NCBI GenBank assembly: GCA_903918315.1
Contig: CAIXEA010000223.1
Span: 1-50,412 of the forward strand
DNA from: an uncultured Acetobacteraceae bacterium
GTDB lineage: Bacteria; Pseudomonadota; Alphaproteobacteria; Acetobacterales; Acetobacteraceae
DNA: 50,412 nt
Direction: 5' to 3'
Shown here: in pieces, positions 7,760 through 18,299 of the stretch
Layout: every line of letters starts with the position of its first letter
How positions within the stretch are numbered: position 1 is the first letter of the stretch
Translations under genes and position numbers: made by a program
Notes under the pieces: generated by a model
The model's input: the letters and a program-made list of their open reading frames with translations, nothing else
The model's database searches: none
What the model was told of the DNA's origin: nothing

Positions 7760-8374
7760 TCAACCGCCGCGCAGCTCCGCTGTCTTCTGCCGTAGGCTCG
7801 CGACCATCGCGGCCGCGCCCCCTTGCGCCAGAAGGCGGCGGAAGTCCGACCGTTGCACCGCGACCCGGCTGACACTGCCATCCGCCAGCACGTCCACCAC
7901 GAGCCAGCCGACGCTCTGGCGCATGACGTAATCCAATGCATGGACCTCCCCGTCGGCTGCGATGACGCGGGTCTGCACAATCTGTGTGCTGTTCCCCACG
8001 ATACGGGTCTCAGGCAGCACCTCGAAGCGCTGACCGGCCAAACTGTCGAAGCTGTGAACATAGGATGCGATGGTATAGGCGCGAAACGCCTCCCCCAATG
8101 CGCCCTGTTGCTCCGATGTGAGGGTCGTCCAGGTGGCACCCGTCGATTCACGCAAAATGGTCGCAAGGTCGAAAGCCCGGTCGATCGCCGGCGCCAAAGC
8201 CGCCGCCCGCTCCGCGAACGGCACTGTCCGGCCTTGCTTCATAATGCCCAATAAGGCCGCGATCAGCCCGTGCACGGGTGCCAGAACCGCAGGGTCCGCC
8301 TCCGCACGCGCCGTCAGGGGGACGAAGGAACCCGCCAACGTGGTCAAAACGATGCGGCGGCTCAATGCAGGCAT
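7760..8374 (-). CDS. MlaC/HpnM-like (toluene tolerance) substrate-binding protein
   Basis: A 204-residue periplasmic protein. The chosen ATG has AGGA about seven bases upstream and gives a signal peptide (MPALSRRIVLTTLAGSFVPL, cleavage near ARA-EA). The mature part matches the MlaC/Ttg2D family, which carries phospholipids between the membranes. HpnM is the version found in hopanoid clusters. Typical features are the helical start (VHGLIAAL), FRAYTIASYVHSFDSLAGQRF and the C-terminal VADGSVSRVAVQRSDFRRLL-type strand. No MlaFED or hopanoid genes lie next to it here. It is convergent with the cyclase gene with zero spacing. Confidence 0.8.
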   Translation of the reverse strand: MPALSRRIVLTTLAGSFVPLTARAEADPAVLAPVHGLIAALLGIMKQGRTVPFAERAAALAPAIDRAFDLATILRESTGATWTTLTSEQQGALGEAFRAYTIASYVHSFDSLAGQRFEVLPETRIVGNSTQIVQTRVIAADGEVHALDYVMRQSVGWLVVDVLADGSVSRVAVQRSDFRRLLAQGGAAAMVASLRQKTAELRGG

Positions 8375-8567
8375 TCTGTTATCCTGGTCACAGTCATGAA
8401 TTGAACACGGTGGTACACAGTTTTCGTAGCCCAGGCATCGCGGGGACGACATGCAACGGGCGCGGTGCTGTACAAGCAAACGTCACTTCACCCGACCGGC
8501 CCGACTGGCATATGGAACCTTCCCGCGTCATATGGGATCCATGCCGCATTAATGCAGGAGTTCGTTC

Positions 8568-9881
8568 GTGTCCTTTCAGGATTCAGGAATGCGTGCGCTG
8601 AATGCGGTGGCGGGGTTTTTGGGCCTGCTGGATCGCAAACTCGATGCTGACGCCCTGATCCGGCAGGCGCAGCAGCGCACCGGGCTGACCGACTTCGGTG
8701 ATACCAGTTTCATTGAGCCGCTCCGCCGGTTCCTGACCTCATGCTCCAATGAGGCGGAGCTGGGTTTGTTGGGATATGTCGCGACGCGCTGGGACGTGAC
8801 CCGCTTCCTGGTGAATCTGCTTCGCATGCATGAGGCCGAGCAGAACGACCCTGGCATTGCGTCGCAACGGATCGAGCGGCCCATTTTCATCACCGGCCTG
8901 CCCCGCAGCGGCACCACCTTCCTGCATCGCCTGATGATGGCAGACGAGCGTAACCGCGCACCACGGGTGTGGCAGACCATCTTCCCTTATCCCGAGCGCG
9001 GCCTTCGCCCGACGGCCACCGATCGGCGGATCAAGCAGGTGGCGCGGCAACTGCGGATGTTTGAATTCCTGGCACCAGAATTTCGGGCTTTGCATCCACT
9101 CGACGCGACGTCCCCGCAGGAATGCAGCGAGATCAACGCCCATGTGTTCCGCAGCCTGCGGTTCGATTCCAACTATCACATCCCAACCTACCGGGCCTGG
9201 CTCGACGCCGATGTCGAGCGGCATCTGCCGGCTTATCGGTTTCATCTCCGCTTCCTGCAGCATTTGCAGCATCAATCCCCGGATCCGAAATCCCAATGGG
9301 TGCTCAAGAATCCGGAACACGTGTTCGCGCTCAGTGCCATCAAAGCGGTTTACCCGGACGCGCGGCTGGTCTTCGTGCATCGCGATCCCGTCAAGGTTCT
9401 GCTGTCGGTCGCAAAACTGACCGAGGTGCTGCGCCGCCCCTTCTCCAGCCATGTCGACCGCGCCCTGATCGGGCGGGACGAAAGCGCCCGGTGGCTGAGC
9501 GGCGCAAACCGCATGATTGAAATCGGCGACGACGCGGGCCTGCCGGAACCCGTCTGCCACGTACACCATATCGATCTCGTGACTGACCCTGTCAGCACCG
9601 TCGAGCAGGTCTATCGCCATTTCGGCCTGGATTTCCCCGAATCGGCCGCCGCGGCGATCACCGGTTACGCCGCTGAACGCCCCAATGGCGGCTACGGCAG
9701 GCGGGACTATCATTTCGAGGATCACGGCCTGGACGCCGGGGAGGAACGCGCCAAATTCATGCCCTATATGCTCAGATTTGGCATCGTGCCGGAGGCACTG
9801 CCGCCGGCACGGGTTCAGGGCAGCGGACAATCCGGGATGAAACCGCGCACACCCGCGGCCTCCAGCAAGACTAACGGCTGA
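8568..9881 (+). CDS. Sulfotransferase family protein
   Basis: A 437-residue protein with the PAPS 5'-phosphosulfate loop ITGLPRSGTTF at residues 108-118 and a 3'-phosphate-binding segment around VFVHRDPVKVLLSVAKL. It therefore belongs to the bacterial sulfotransferase family, which transfers sulfate from PAPS to an alcohol or amine. The N-terminal 100 residues form a helical extension common in large actinobacterial and alphaproteobacterial members. The start is GTG, supported by AGGAG seven bases upstream. It is transcribed alone, divergent from the MlaC-like gene across about 190 bp. The acceptor is unknown. Confidence 0.88.
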   Translation: MSFQDSGMRALNAVAGFLGLLDRKLDADALIRQAQQRTGLTDFGDTSFIEPLRRFLTSCSNEAELGLLGYVATRWDVTRFLVNLLRMHEAEQNDPGIASQRIERPIFITGLPRSGTTFLHRLMMADERNRAPRVWQTIFPYPERGLRPTATDRRIKQVARQLRMFEFLAPEFRALHPLDATSPQECSEINAHVFRSLRFDSNYHIPTYRAWLDADVERHLPAYRFHLRFLQHLQHQSPDPKSQWVLKNPEHVFALSAIKAVYPDARLVFVHRDPVKVLLSVAKLTEVLRRPFSSHVDRALIGRDESARWLSGANRMIEIGDDAGLPEPVCHVHHIDLVTDPVSTVEQVYRHFGLDFPESAAAAITGYAAERPNGGYGRRDYHFEDHGLDAGEERAKFMPYMLRFGIVPEALPPARVQGSGQSGMKPRTPAASSKTNG

Positions 9882-9956
9882 CACGCCGCGCATTTTTGCC
9901 TATGTGTCCGCGGACGGCGCTCCTGCGATCCCGCCTCGGGCGCCCCGAGACCCAGA

Positions 9957-11762
<1,806 letters not shown>

Positions 11763-11791
11763 CGGGGGCGTCTCCGCGGGGGGCGCCTGAC

Positions 11792-11817
11792 GCGTGCCTG
11801 TCTGAGGACGGACACGC
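11792..11817 (+). terminator. Imperfect hairpin after lepA
   Basis: GCGTGCCTGTC and GACGGACACGC can pair as an 11-bp stem with one mismatch, one wobble and a TGAG loop. A short T stretch (GTTTTA) follows about ten bases later. It lies in the convergent gap after lepA. The match to a standard intrinsic terminator is weak. Confidence 0.35.
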
Positions 11818-11890
11818 GCCTGGTATGTTTTAACGAGCCATTTCAACCGTTTGTTGATCGCTGCGCGGCTCAACCTAAACCGGTATTGCT

Positions 11891-13090
11891 CTAACCCTCC
11901 CGCGCCCCGACCCGCACCGATCCGGCCCCCATGTAACGGGGGTTGGCCATAGGATAAAAATTGTAGCCGAACCGGACAGTATCCGGCTGCGCCGTCGCTT
12001 TCAGCTTCGCCATCGCGATGCCCATCGCGGACAGGCCACGATAGCGGCGGCCGTGCGACTGCATCAGTGCCAGCACCGCATCGACCATCGGCTGATCCAG
12101 CGCGCTATCCGTCGCGCCGGGTGACAGGATCACCATCCCGGGGCGCTTCAGGTTGATGCGGGACACCGACGCCTCCAGACGCTCCTGAACAGCCGCACGC
12201 AGCGCGTCCGGCGGCGGGTGTTGGCTATACGGCCAGGCGTAACGGCCGAAGGGATCCGTCACACAGGTCAGCCGCTCATTCGGTCCCAGGGCGATGTAGA
12301 AGTCCCGCACACGCGTTGAACCGTCCACGGGCATGAGGAAACCGATCCGGTTGCCGGCGTCGGCGATCGATTTGGCGGCGGCATAGGGCACAAGCCCATG
12401 CAACGAGAAGCGCGTATCGGCCGCGGCGGCGGTCATCATCAGGAACAGCGGATGGTGCGACCAGCTATCAAGGAAGTACCGGAACGCGCCGAGATGTACG
12501 GAGGCAACGGCGGTTTCGTTGGTACCGGCGCAGCTCCATCCGGTTTCCCCAAGTCCCCGGCGATGGGTGCGCACCGACCACAGCAGCGGATAGTCGCTCA
12601 GCCCAGCCGCCGGTTCGGCACCGGACGCCGCAAGGGCGTCAGTATGTGCGGCCAGCAGGCCGCCGGTCAGGCGATCATACTCCGCTTCGATCGCATCGAG
12701 AAACGCGGCCGTGACGGTCATCTCATCGGTGGGTTGCGGCCTGGGCTGGTAGAGTGCCGTCAGGCGGTCGAGTTCCTCTCGTCCCGCCAGCACCGCACCG
12801 GCTGGGATCGTGGTGCCATGCGCGCTGGTCTCACCGATCCGTTCCAGCGGGATGATGGACGTTGGTGGCAGGTCCAGGGCCGCGAGACCGGGCGTAGTGG
12901 TCACATGGCCGCAGGCCGCGCACTGGAAATCAACCGCCAGGAAAGCCCGCGGGTCGTAGCCCTTCACCAGCACGGAGTCGCCGCACCGGCAGGTCAGCGT
13001 TCCGCTGCCCTGGCCCATGAAAACAGGCACCCCGGCTGTCTGGACGAAATGCGGCGTCCGAGGGGCTGTGTCGGCTGCGACCGCGGTCAC
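11891..13090 (-). CDS. Conserved hypothetical protein with N-terminal zinc ribbon
   Basis: A 399-residue protein that I do not recognise as a named family. Residues 34-60 carry C-x-C and C-x2-C pairs (Cys34, Cys36, Cys57, Cys60), a likely zinc ribbon. The rest is soluble, with no signal peptide or membrane segment, and has a long central region with many aromatic residues (WSHHPLFLMM, FGRYAWPYSQ) and a C-terminal FGYNFYPMANPRYMGAG. The GTG start overlaps the stop of the DUF3035 lipoprotein gene by four bases (GTGA), so the pair is co-translated. It could be a metal-binding regulator or enzyme accessory protein. Confidence 0.8.
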   Translation of the reverse strand: MTAVAADTAPRTPHFVQTAGVPVFMGQGSGTLTCRCGDSVLVKGYDPRAFLAVDFQCAACGHVTTTPGLAALDLPPTSIIPLERIGETSAHGTTIPAGAVLAGREELDRLTALYQPRPQPTDEMTVTAAFLDAIEAEYDRLTGGLLAAHTDALAASGAEPAAGLSDYPLLWSVRTHRRGLGETGWSCAGTNETAVASVHLGAFRYFLDSWSHHPLFLMMTAAAADTRFSLHGLVPYAAAKSIADAGNRIGFLMPVDGSTRVRDFYIALGPNERLTCVTDPFGRYAWPYSQHPPPDALRAAVQERLEASVSRINLKRPGMVILSPGATDSALDQPMVDAVLALMQSHGRRYRGLSAMGIAMAKLKATAQPDTVRFGYNFYPMANPRYMGAGSVRVGAREG

Positions 13091-13668
13091 ATCCAGCCAA
13101 AAAGCTTCTGGAACCAGCCTTGGCGGCGCTGCTGGATCACCGCGGTCTCACCGCTGGTGGCGGGCTGTCCGAGGGCGGCATTGTCACGCAGGCGCTTCGC
13201 TTCCCCATCCGGATCAACCAGGGACTTATTCGCGTCCGCCTTGCGCCAATACAGCAGCTTGTCGACGAAGCCGTCATCGGACTGGTCGTTGCGCGCATCG
13301 CCATCCACTTTGCGACGAATATCCGCCGGGGCGCTGGGACCGGTCTGGTTGAGCAGGGCCGCCTGACCAGGGCTTGCGGCCCCGCCACGCTGGTTGTTCA
13401 GGGCGGTCTGCGGAACCAGGATTTCCTCAGCCTGGGATTGTTCTGACTGTTCCTGCGGCCGGGGCGCACCGGGGCGCGGCGGGCGGAGGTTGAAATCCGG
13501 CGGCATCGACAAAGGTGCGCGGGTCGTCACCGTGAATTCATCGGGCGCATCGCGCGTCAAGCCGAAGGTGCGGGTCAGCGCGCCCGTCTCGCATCCCGCG
13601 AGCAGAAGCGTGGTGCCAAACAGCATCACAAGGCGCGACACGGGGGCATTCATACGATGTCTTTGCAT
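13087..13668 (-). CDS. DUF3035-type lipoprotein
   Basis: A 193-residue protein with a lipoprotein signal: basic start, hydrophobic stretch LVMLFGTTLL and lipobox LLAGC with the acylated cysteine at residue 26. The mature chain is rich in Pro, Gln and Arg, with the PDEFTVTTRAPLSMPPDFNLRPP segment typical of alphaproteobacterial DUF3035 proteins. The upstream ATG at the end coordinate has GGAG seven bases before it. A second ATG five codons in has no such site. The role is unknown, probably envelope-associated. It heads a two-gene unit with the zinc-ribbon protein. Confidence 0.82.
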   Translation of the reverse strand: MQRHRMNAPVSRLVMLFGTTLLLAGCETGALTRTFGLTRDAPDEFTVTTRAPLSMPPDFNLRPPRPGAPRPQEQSEQSQAEEILVPQTALNNQRGGAASPGQAALLNQTGPSAPADIRRKVDGDARNDQSDDGFVDKLLYWRKADANKSLVDPDGEAKRLRDNAALGQPATSGETAVIQQRRQGWFQKLFGWM

Positions 13669-13713
13669 AAGTTGACTCCATACTCGCGGAAGGGACTCAG
13701 CCGCAAGCCAGTT

Positions 13714-15120
13714 TCAAGCCACGGCGGCTGGTGGGCGCCGCGGTGGAATTGCGATCAGAGCCGCCACGCCCAGCGCGCCGGTCAGGGTCCATTGCGCAAT
13801 CGCGAAGGCATGGCCATAGGCGCGTTCGCCCCCGCCATCACCCAGCACTGAGAAAAACAGGCCACCGATGAGGGCCGCGCTGATGGAGGCGCCGACCTGC
13901 AAGGCGGAATTGAGGATGCCCGCCGCCAGACCCGCCTGTGCCGCGGGGACATCGCCCAGCACGGTATTAAACAAGCGCGGGAAGGCGATACCCTGCCCAA
14001 ATCCAGCCAGGAACACGGAACACGATAGCCAAACCCCGTCGATCCCCTCCCACACCAGAAGGCCGACGACGGTGTAGAAACTCACTTGAATGGCCATCCC
14101 AATCGACAGGAGCCGGGTGCGGAGCCGGATCAGATGCGCGGTGCTGATGGGGCCAAGGAACAGCCCGACGCCATAAGGCACGATCGCCAGACCCGTCCAT
14201 AACGGCGGCACCCCCCGGCCCATCTGCTGGTAGATTCCAAACAGGAAATAGAACGAGGTGGTGAAGAAAAACAGCATGCCCACCAATACGCCCCGTCGAA
14301 AGGTCGGAATCGCGAACAGTCGCAAATCCACCAGCGGCATGCCACCGCGCGCGGTCAGCCAGACCTCGAACCGGAGGAACAGGCAGACCAGCACGGGGGC
14401 GGCGGCCAGCGCCAGGAACACCCATAGCGGCCAGCCCTGCTCCCGCCCCAGAGACAGCGGCAGCACCGTGCAGGCCAGCGCCAGCGACAGCAGCGCCGCC
14501 CCACCAATATCCAGGCGCACACGTTGGGTGGCGCTGGTTTCCGGCAATAACCGCCAGGCAGCCGCGATCATCGCCGCGCAGAGCGGCAATTTCAGCAAAA
14601 AGACCACCCGCCAGCCCAGGTCCCAGGGGTTCCATGCAATCAAGGCACCGCCCGCGAACTGGCCGGTGAACGCAGCCATGCCCATCATGATTCCATACAG
14701 GCTCATGGCGCGGGCCAATGCCCGTTCATCGGTGTAAAGCGCCCGCATGGTCGCCAGAACCTGCGGCTGAACCATCGCGGCGCACAGGCCCAGCACCACC
14801 CGCCCCGCCAGCAGCTGCAACGGGGTCTGAGCGATCCCGCAGATCAGATTGGCGAGCGCGAAACCACTCATGCCCAGCATGAACATCAGCCGCCGCCCAT
14901 ACAGATCGCCCAGCCGCCCGCCGGTAATGAGGAACACCGCATAGCCGGCGGCATAGGCGGAGATCACCAGTTGTGTCTCAGCCGACGAGGTATTCAGGCC
15001 CGCATGGATCGACGGCAGCGCCACATTGACGATGAAGAAATCGACCGGCGGCAGAAACCCACCGGCGAGCAGCACGATAAGGCCAAGACGGCGTCGCGCC
15101 TCGGATGGTCTGGCTGACAC
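13714..15120 (-). CDS. MFS transporter, DHA2 (14-helix) family
   Basis: An inner-membrane proton-driven exporter of 468 residues with about fourteen hydrophobic segments. Motif A is visible as GGRLGDLYGRRLMF after the second helix, and the N-terminal helix has PPVDFFIVNVALPSI, typical of EmrB/QacA-like drug exporters. I chose the GTG start because GGAGGGG lies five bases upstream and the protein then begins with a short basic tail (SARPSEARRR). Longer upstream starts add a non-conserved stretch. It is divergent from the J-domain gene. No EmrA-like partner is adjacent. The substrate is unknown. Confidence 0.88.
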   Translation of the reverse strand: MSARPSEARRRLGLIVLLAGGFLPPVDFFIVNVALPSIHAGLNTSSAETQLVISAYAAGYAVFLITGGRLGDLYGRRLMFMLGMSGFALANLICGIAQTPLQLLAGRVVLGLCAAMVQPQVLATMRALYTDERALARAMSLYGIMMGMAAFTGQFAGGALIAWNPWDLGWRVVFLLKLPLCAAMIAAAWRLLPETSATQRVRLDIGGAALLSLALACTVLPLSLGREQGWPLWVFLALAAAPVLVCLFLRFEVWLTARGGMPLVDLRLFAIPTFRRGVLVGMLFFFTTSFYFLFGIYQQMGRGVPPLWTGLAIVPYGVGLFLGPISTAHLIRLRTRLLSIGMAIQVSFYTVVGLLVWEGIDGVWLSCSVFLAGFGQGIAFPRLFNTVLGDVPAAQAGLAAGILNSALQVGASISAALIGGLFFSVLGDGGGERAYGHAFAIAQWTLTGALGVAALIAIPPRRPPAAVA

Positions 15121-15196
15121 ACGCCCCTCCGCCTGGATAAGCCGAACCGACACCGGAGTGGCGCGGCGGCCAAAAATTGAGTAGCGGGGAGGCAGC

Positions 15197-16369
15197 ATTC
15201 CGACAAGGCAGACCCCGATCGCCACCCCGCCGCCGCCACGGAGCCGCTTCGATCCGGAGGGCCACTACGCCCGTCTGGGCCTTGACGCCGGCGCCAGGCC
15301 CGGGGCGATTGCCGCTGCTTATCGCGCGAAAGCCAGAGTGCTGCATCCCGATGTACCCGGCACCGGCGACACCGAAGCCTTCGTCGCGATCAAGCGGGCC
15401 TATGACGTATTGGCCAACCCCGCCCTGCGCGCGGCCTATGACCGAGCGGCGCGGCGCAGCATCCAGGAAGACTGGGAACCGGGGGTGATCCCTCCGCCGC
15501 GGGCGGCCCCCATCCCACCCATCCCAACCCGCCAACCACGGGCGTCGGACCTGCCCTGGCCGGTGTGGGCTGGCCTGGGCCTCGTGCTCCTGGTCGGCAT
15601 CGTGCAGGTGGTCCGCCATCTCACCGCCCTGCCGGCGTTACCGACGGGGTCGGTGATCCTCGCACGCGCGCCCACCGTCGCCGCCGCTGCCCCGCCCCGG
15701 CCGCTGGCCATCGCCGACGCCAACGCCCCGGCCCGCCTGAGCGGGACGCCCAATGCCTTCGTGGTCCCCGCGGCCGGTTCCACCGTCCTTTGGCACCGGG
15801 ACGAAGCGCATGACGCCTTCCTGCCCATCGGCCAGCTACCGCCCTTCACTAGCGTTCAGGCCCTGCGGATGTTCCGCCAGACCGGCCTGATGGAGATCCG
15901 GACCACGGAAACCGCGACCGGATTTATCGAGGCTTCACGCCTCACGCCAGGGAACGAAGCCGCGGCGCGCCGGGCCTATTGCGGATATCACGCCGGTCCG
16001 GCGCCCGAAAACGGTGAGGTTCTGCAGCGCCAGGGCACCGGGCCGGGCCAGATGGAAATCGACAACCGCACCAGCCAGCCGGCGGTCATCAAACTGCTCG
16101 ATCCCCGCGGCGTGAATGTCGCGACCACCTTCATCGCCCCCGGTGCCCATGCGGTGCTCGACCATCTGCCAGATGACCGGTATCGCCCGGCTTTCGCCAC
16201 CGGCGAACTTTGGAGCCGTGGCTGCCAAACCTTTACCGCCGGCATGCGGGCACAGCGATTCAGCGGATATTTTTCGCTAACCGCGTTGACGCCGCTATCG
16301 ATTCCGCCCGACCTTCCAGGAGAGTCGGCGCCCACGGATATCTCCGATGATGCGTTCGAGCGCGAATAA
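15197..16369 (+). CDS. Membrane-anchored J-domain protein (apparent ATT start)
   Basis: The frame contains a J domain: HYARLGLDAGARPGAIAAAY, then the diagnostic HPD in VLHPDVPGTGD, and FVAIKRAYDVLANPALRAAYDR. A single membrane helix follows (WAGLGLVLLVGIVQVV), then a 240-residue C-terminal part of unknown fold with four cysteines. The first ATG/GTG/TTG in frame is a GTG at 15338, directly before HPD, which would remove the first half of the J domain. The frame is open back to a TAG at 15182. An ATT at 15197 follows GGGGAGG-CAGC, a good ribosome site. I use this non-standard start (390 residues). It is likely a DnaK co-chaperone at the membrane. Confidence 0.72.
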   Translation: MPTRQTPIATPPPPRSRFDPEGHYARLGLDAGARPGAIAAAYRAKARVLHPDVPGTGDTEAFVAIKRAYDVLANPALRAAYDRAARRSIQEDWEPGVIPPPRAAPIPPIPTRQPRASDLPWPVWAGLGLVLLVGIVQVVRHLTALPALPTGSVILARAPTVAAAAPPRPLAIADANAPARLSGTPNAFVVPAAGSTVLWHRDEAHDAFLPIGQLPPFTSVQALRMFRQTGLMEIRTTETATGFIEASRLTPGNEAAARRAYCGYHAGPAPENGEVLQRQGTGPGQMEIDNRTSQPAVIKLLDPRGVNVATTFIAPGAHAVLDHLPDDRYRPAFATGELWSRGCQTFTAGMRAQRFSGYFSLTALTPLSIPPDLPGESAPTDISDDAFERE

Positions 16370-16380
16370 CGGGGGCGGGC

Positions 16381-17292
16381 ATGGCGATCACGCTACAGGA
16401 GTCTCTGCGCGGGCTGTTCTACGCCCCATTTTACGCCGCCTTGTCCCGCGGCGCCTATGCGCAAGAGGGCGTCGAGGTCAGCTTCGTCTCCGCGCCCCGG
16501 CCCGGGGACGCGGCCACCAATATCTTGGGCGGCGCCGCCGATGTCTGCTGGGGCGGGCCGATGCGGGTCATGCAGACCTATCATCAGGTGCCCGGCTGCG
16601 ATCTGGTCTGCTTCGCCGAGGTCGTCACCCGCGACCCCTTCCTGCTCGTCGGCCGCGAACCCAGGCCGGATTTCAAAATGGCCGATCTGGTGGGGCTGCG
16701 GGTGGCGACGGTCAGCGAGGTGCCGACGCCGTGGATGTGCCTGCAGGAGGACCTCCGCCGCGCCGGCATCGATCCGGCGGCGCTGACCCGCATCGATAAC
16801 CGCACGATGGCAGAGAACCGCGCCGCTTTAGCGGCCGGCGACCTGGACGTGGTGCAGGTGTTCGAGCCGTTCGTGACCGATCTGGTCGCGTCCGGCAGCG
16901 GCCACATCTGGTACGCCGCCGCCACGCGCGGTCCCACCAGCTACACCACCTTCTACGCCCGGCGCGGCGTGCTGACCGACCGCCGCGACGAACTGACCCG
17001 CATGGTCCGCGCCATCCACCGCACCCAGCAATGGGTCGGGACCGCGACCGGCGCCGACATCGCCGCCGCCGTGCGAACCTTCTTCCCCGACGTACCAACC
17101 GCCATCCTGGAAGGCGCCTGCGCCCGCTACAAATCCCTTGGCATCTGGAGCCAAACGCCCATCCTCCCCCGCGCCGGCTATGATCGGCTGCGCGCCAGCC
17201 TGGTCTCGGGCGGGTTCGTCGATCCCGGCACGCCGTTCGAGATCGCGGTTGATAATTCCCTGGCCGAGGCGGTTGTCGCCACCGCCGTTTGA
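16381..17292 (+). CDS. ABC transporter substrate-binding protein (SsuA/THI5-like)
   Basis: A 303-residue NMT1/THI5/SsuA-type binding protein, beginning QESLRGLFYAPFYAALSRGAY and with EGVEVSFVSAPRPGDAATNILGG, the usual start of lobe one. Family members bind nitrate, sulfonates, taurine or pyrimidine precursors. No signal peptide or lipobox is visible, so either it remains cytosolic or the binding fold serves another purpose. No permease or ATPase gene is next to it. It starts 11 bp after the J-domain gene and ends 11 bp before the alpha/beta hydrolase start, so these may be one transcription unit. The ligand is unknown. Confidence 0.8.
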   Translation: MAITLQESLRGLFYAPFYAALSRGAYAQEGVEVSFVSAPRPGDAATNILGGAADVCWGGPMRVMQTYHQVPGCDLVCFAEVVTRDPFLLVGREPRPDFKMADLVGLRVATVSEVPTPWMCLQEDLRRAGIDPAALTRIDNRTMAENRAALAAGDLDVVQVFEPFVTDLVASGSGHIWYAAATRGPTSYTTFYARRGVLTDRRDELTRMVRAIHRTQQWVGTATGADIAAAVRTFFPDVPTAILEGACARYKSLGIWSQTPILPRAGYDRLRASLVSGGFVDPGTPFEIAVDNSLAEAVVATAV

Positions 17293-17303
17293 AAGGACCA
17301 TCC

Positions 17304-18185
17304 ATGCCATACGCAACGACCAATGACGGTGTGCAGCTTTACTATGAGGTCTCCGGCTCCGGCACGCCGGTCATCTTCGTGCACGAATTCGCCGGCGATC
17401 ACCGGGCTTGGGAGCCGCAGATGCGGCATTTCGGGCGGCGCTACATGGCGATCACATACGCCGCGCGCGGCTATCCGCCGTCGGACGTGCCCGATGACGT
17501 GTCGAAATACTCCCAGGCCCGCGCCGCCGATGACATCGCCGCCGTGCTCGATGCCCTCGGCATCGCCAAGGCGCATGTCGTAGGCCTGTCGATGGGTGGC
17601 TTCGCGACCCTGCATTTCGGCTTCCGCCACCCCGATCGCGCGCTGTCGCTGGTCGTCGCCGGCTGCGGCTACGGGGCGGAGAAGGGGGCCAGCGAGAAGT
17701 TTCGCAGTGAGGTCGATGCCGTGGCCGCCTTCCTCGATAGCGAAGGCATTCGGGCCTTCGCCGCGAAATACGCCTACGGCCCGACCCGCGTGCAGTTCGA
17801 GAACAAGGACCCGCGCGGCTTCGCCGAGTTCAAGCAGCAGCTGTCCGAGCATTCCGCCATCGGCGCGCGCAACACCCAGCTCGGCGTGCAGAAAGAACGG
17901 CCCTCGTTGTACGATCTCGTCGATCAGATGAAGGCCCTGACGGTGCCGACGCTGGTGCTGACGGGGGATGAGGACTGGCCCTGCCTGCAGCCGGCGCTGC
18001 TGATGAAACAGACCATTCCCACCGCGGCACTGTCGGTGATGCCGAACTGCGGCCATACGATCAATATCGAGGATCCGGATCAGTTCAACCGCCTGGTCAG
18101 CGATTTCATCGTCCAGGTCGATGCCGGCCGCTGGCCGGTGCGCGATCCACGGGCGATGGTGGCGTCGATCACCGGGATGAAATAG
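17304..18185 (+). CDS. Alpha/beta hydrolase
   Basis: A 293-residue hydrolase with the nucleophile elbow GLSMGG (Ser96), an acid in GDEDWPC near residue 221 and a histidine in GHTINIEDP near 251, a complete triad. The oxyanion segment is FVHEFAGDHRAWEPQ. It resembles 3-oxoadipate enol-lactonase and related small-molecule hydrolases, but the substrate cannot be fixed from sequence. The ATG chosen follows GAAAGGACC. An upstream start would overlap the previous gene. It lies between two solute-binding protein genes, which suggests hydrolysis of an imported ester or lactone. Confidence 0.88.
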   Translation: MPYATTNDGVQLYYEVSGSGTPVIFVHEFAGDHRAWEPQMRHFGRRYMAITYAARGYPPSDVPDDVSKYSQARAADDIAAVLDALGIAKAHVVGLSMGGFATLHFGFRHPDRALSLVVAGCGYGAEKGASEKFRSEVDAVAAFLDSEGIRAFAAKYAYGPTRVQFENKDPRGFAEFKQQLSEHSAIGARNTQLGVQKERPSLYDLVDQMKALTVPTLVLTGDEDWPCLQPALLMKQTIPTAALSVMPNCGHTINIEDPDQFNRLVSDFIVQVDAGRWPVRDPRAMVASITGMK

Positions 18186-18205
18186 CCGCATCGCGGTCCA
18201 ACTTT

Positions 18206-18251
18206 GTCCCCCCATGAACGCCCGCCCGATCACGGGGTGACGTGGGGGGAC
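18206..18251 (+). other. Stem-loop between hydrolase and solute-binding protein genes
   Basis: GTCCCCCCA and TGGGGGGAC form a perfect 9-bp outer stem. A small CCCG/CGGG stem lies in the loop. A T-run (GTTTTAAG) comes 18 bases later. It could terminate the upstream transcript or act as a 5' leader structure for the solute-binding protein gene that starts at 18300. No known riboswitch pattern was recognised. Confidence 0.5.
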
Positions 18252-18299
18252 GACCCCCGATATGCTCTGTTTTAAGAACCACATTTGGGGAGATGTCGC

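Noticed and set aside
9155-9180. tRNA T-loop-like GGTTCGATTCC
   Set aside because: It lies inside the sulfotransferase gene in a conserved-looking frame, without the other tRNA arms.
15338-16369. J-domain gene starting at the GTG before HPD
   Set aside because: This would delete the first helix of the J domain, which is clearly encoded just upstream in the same frame.
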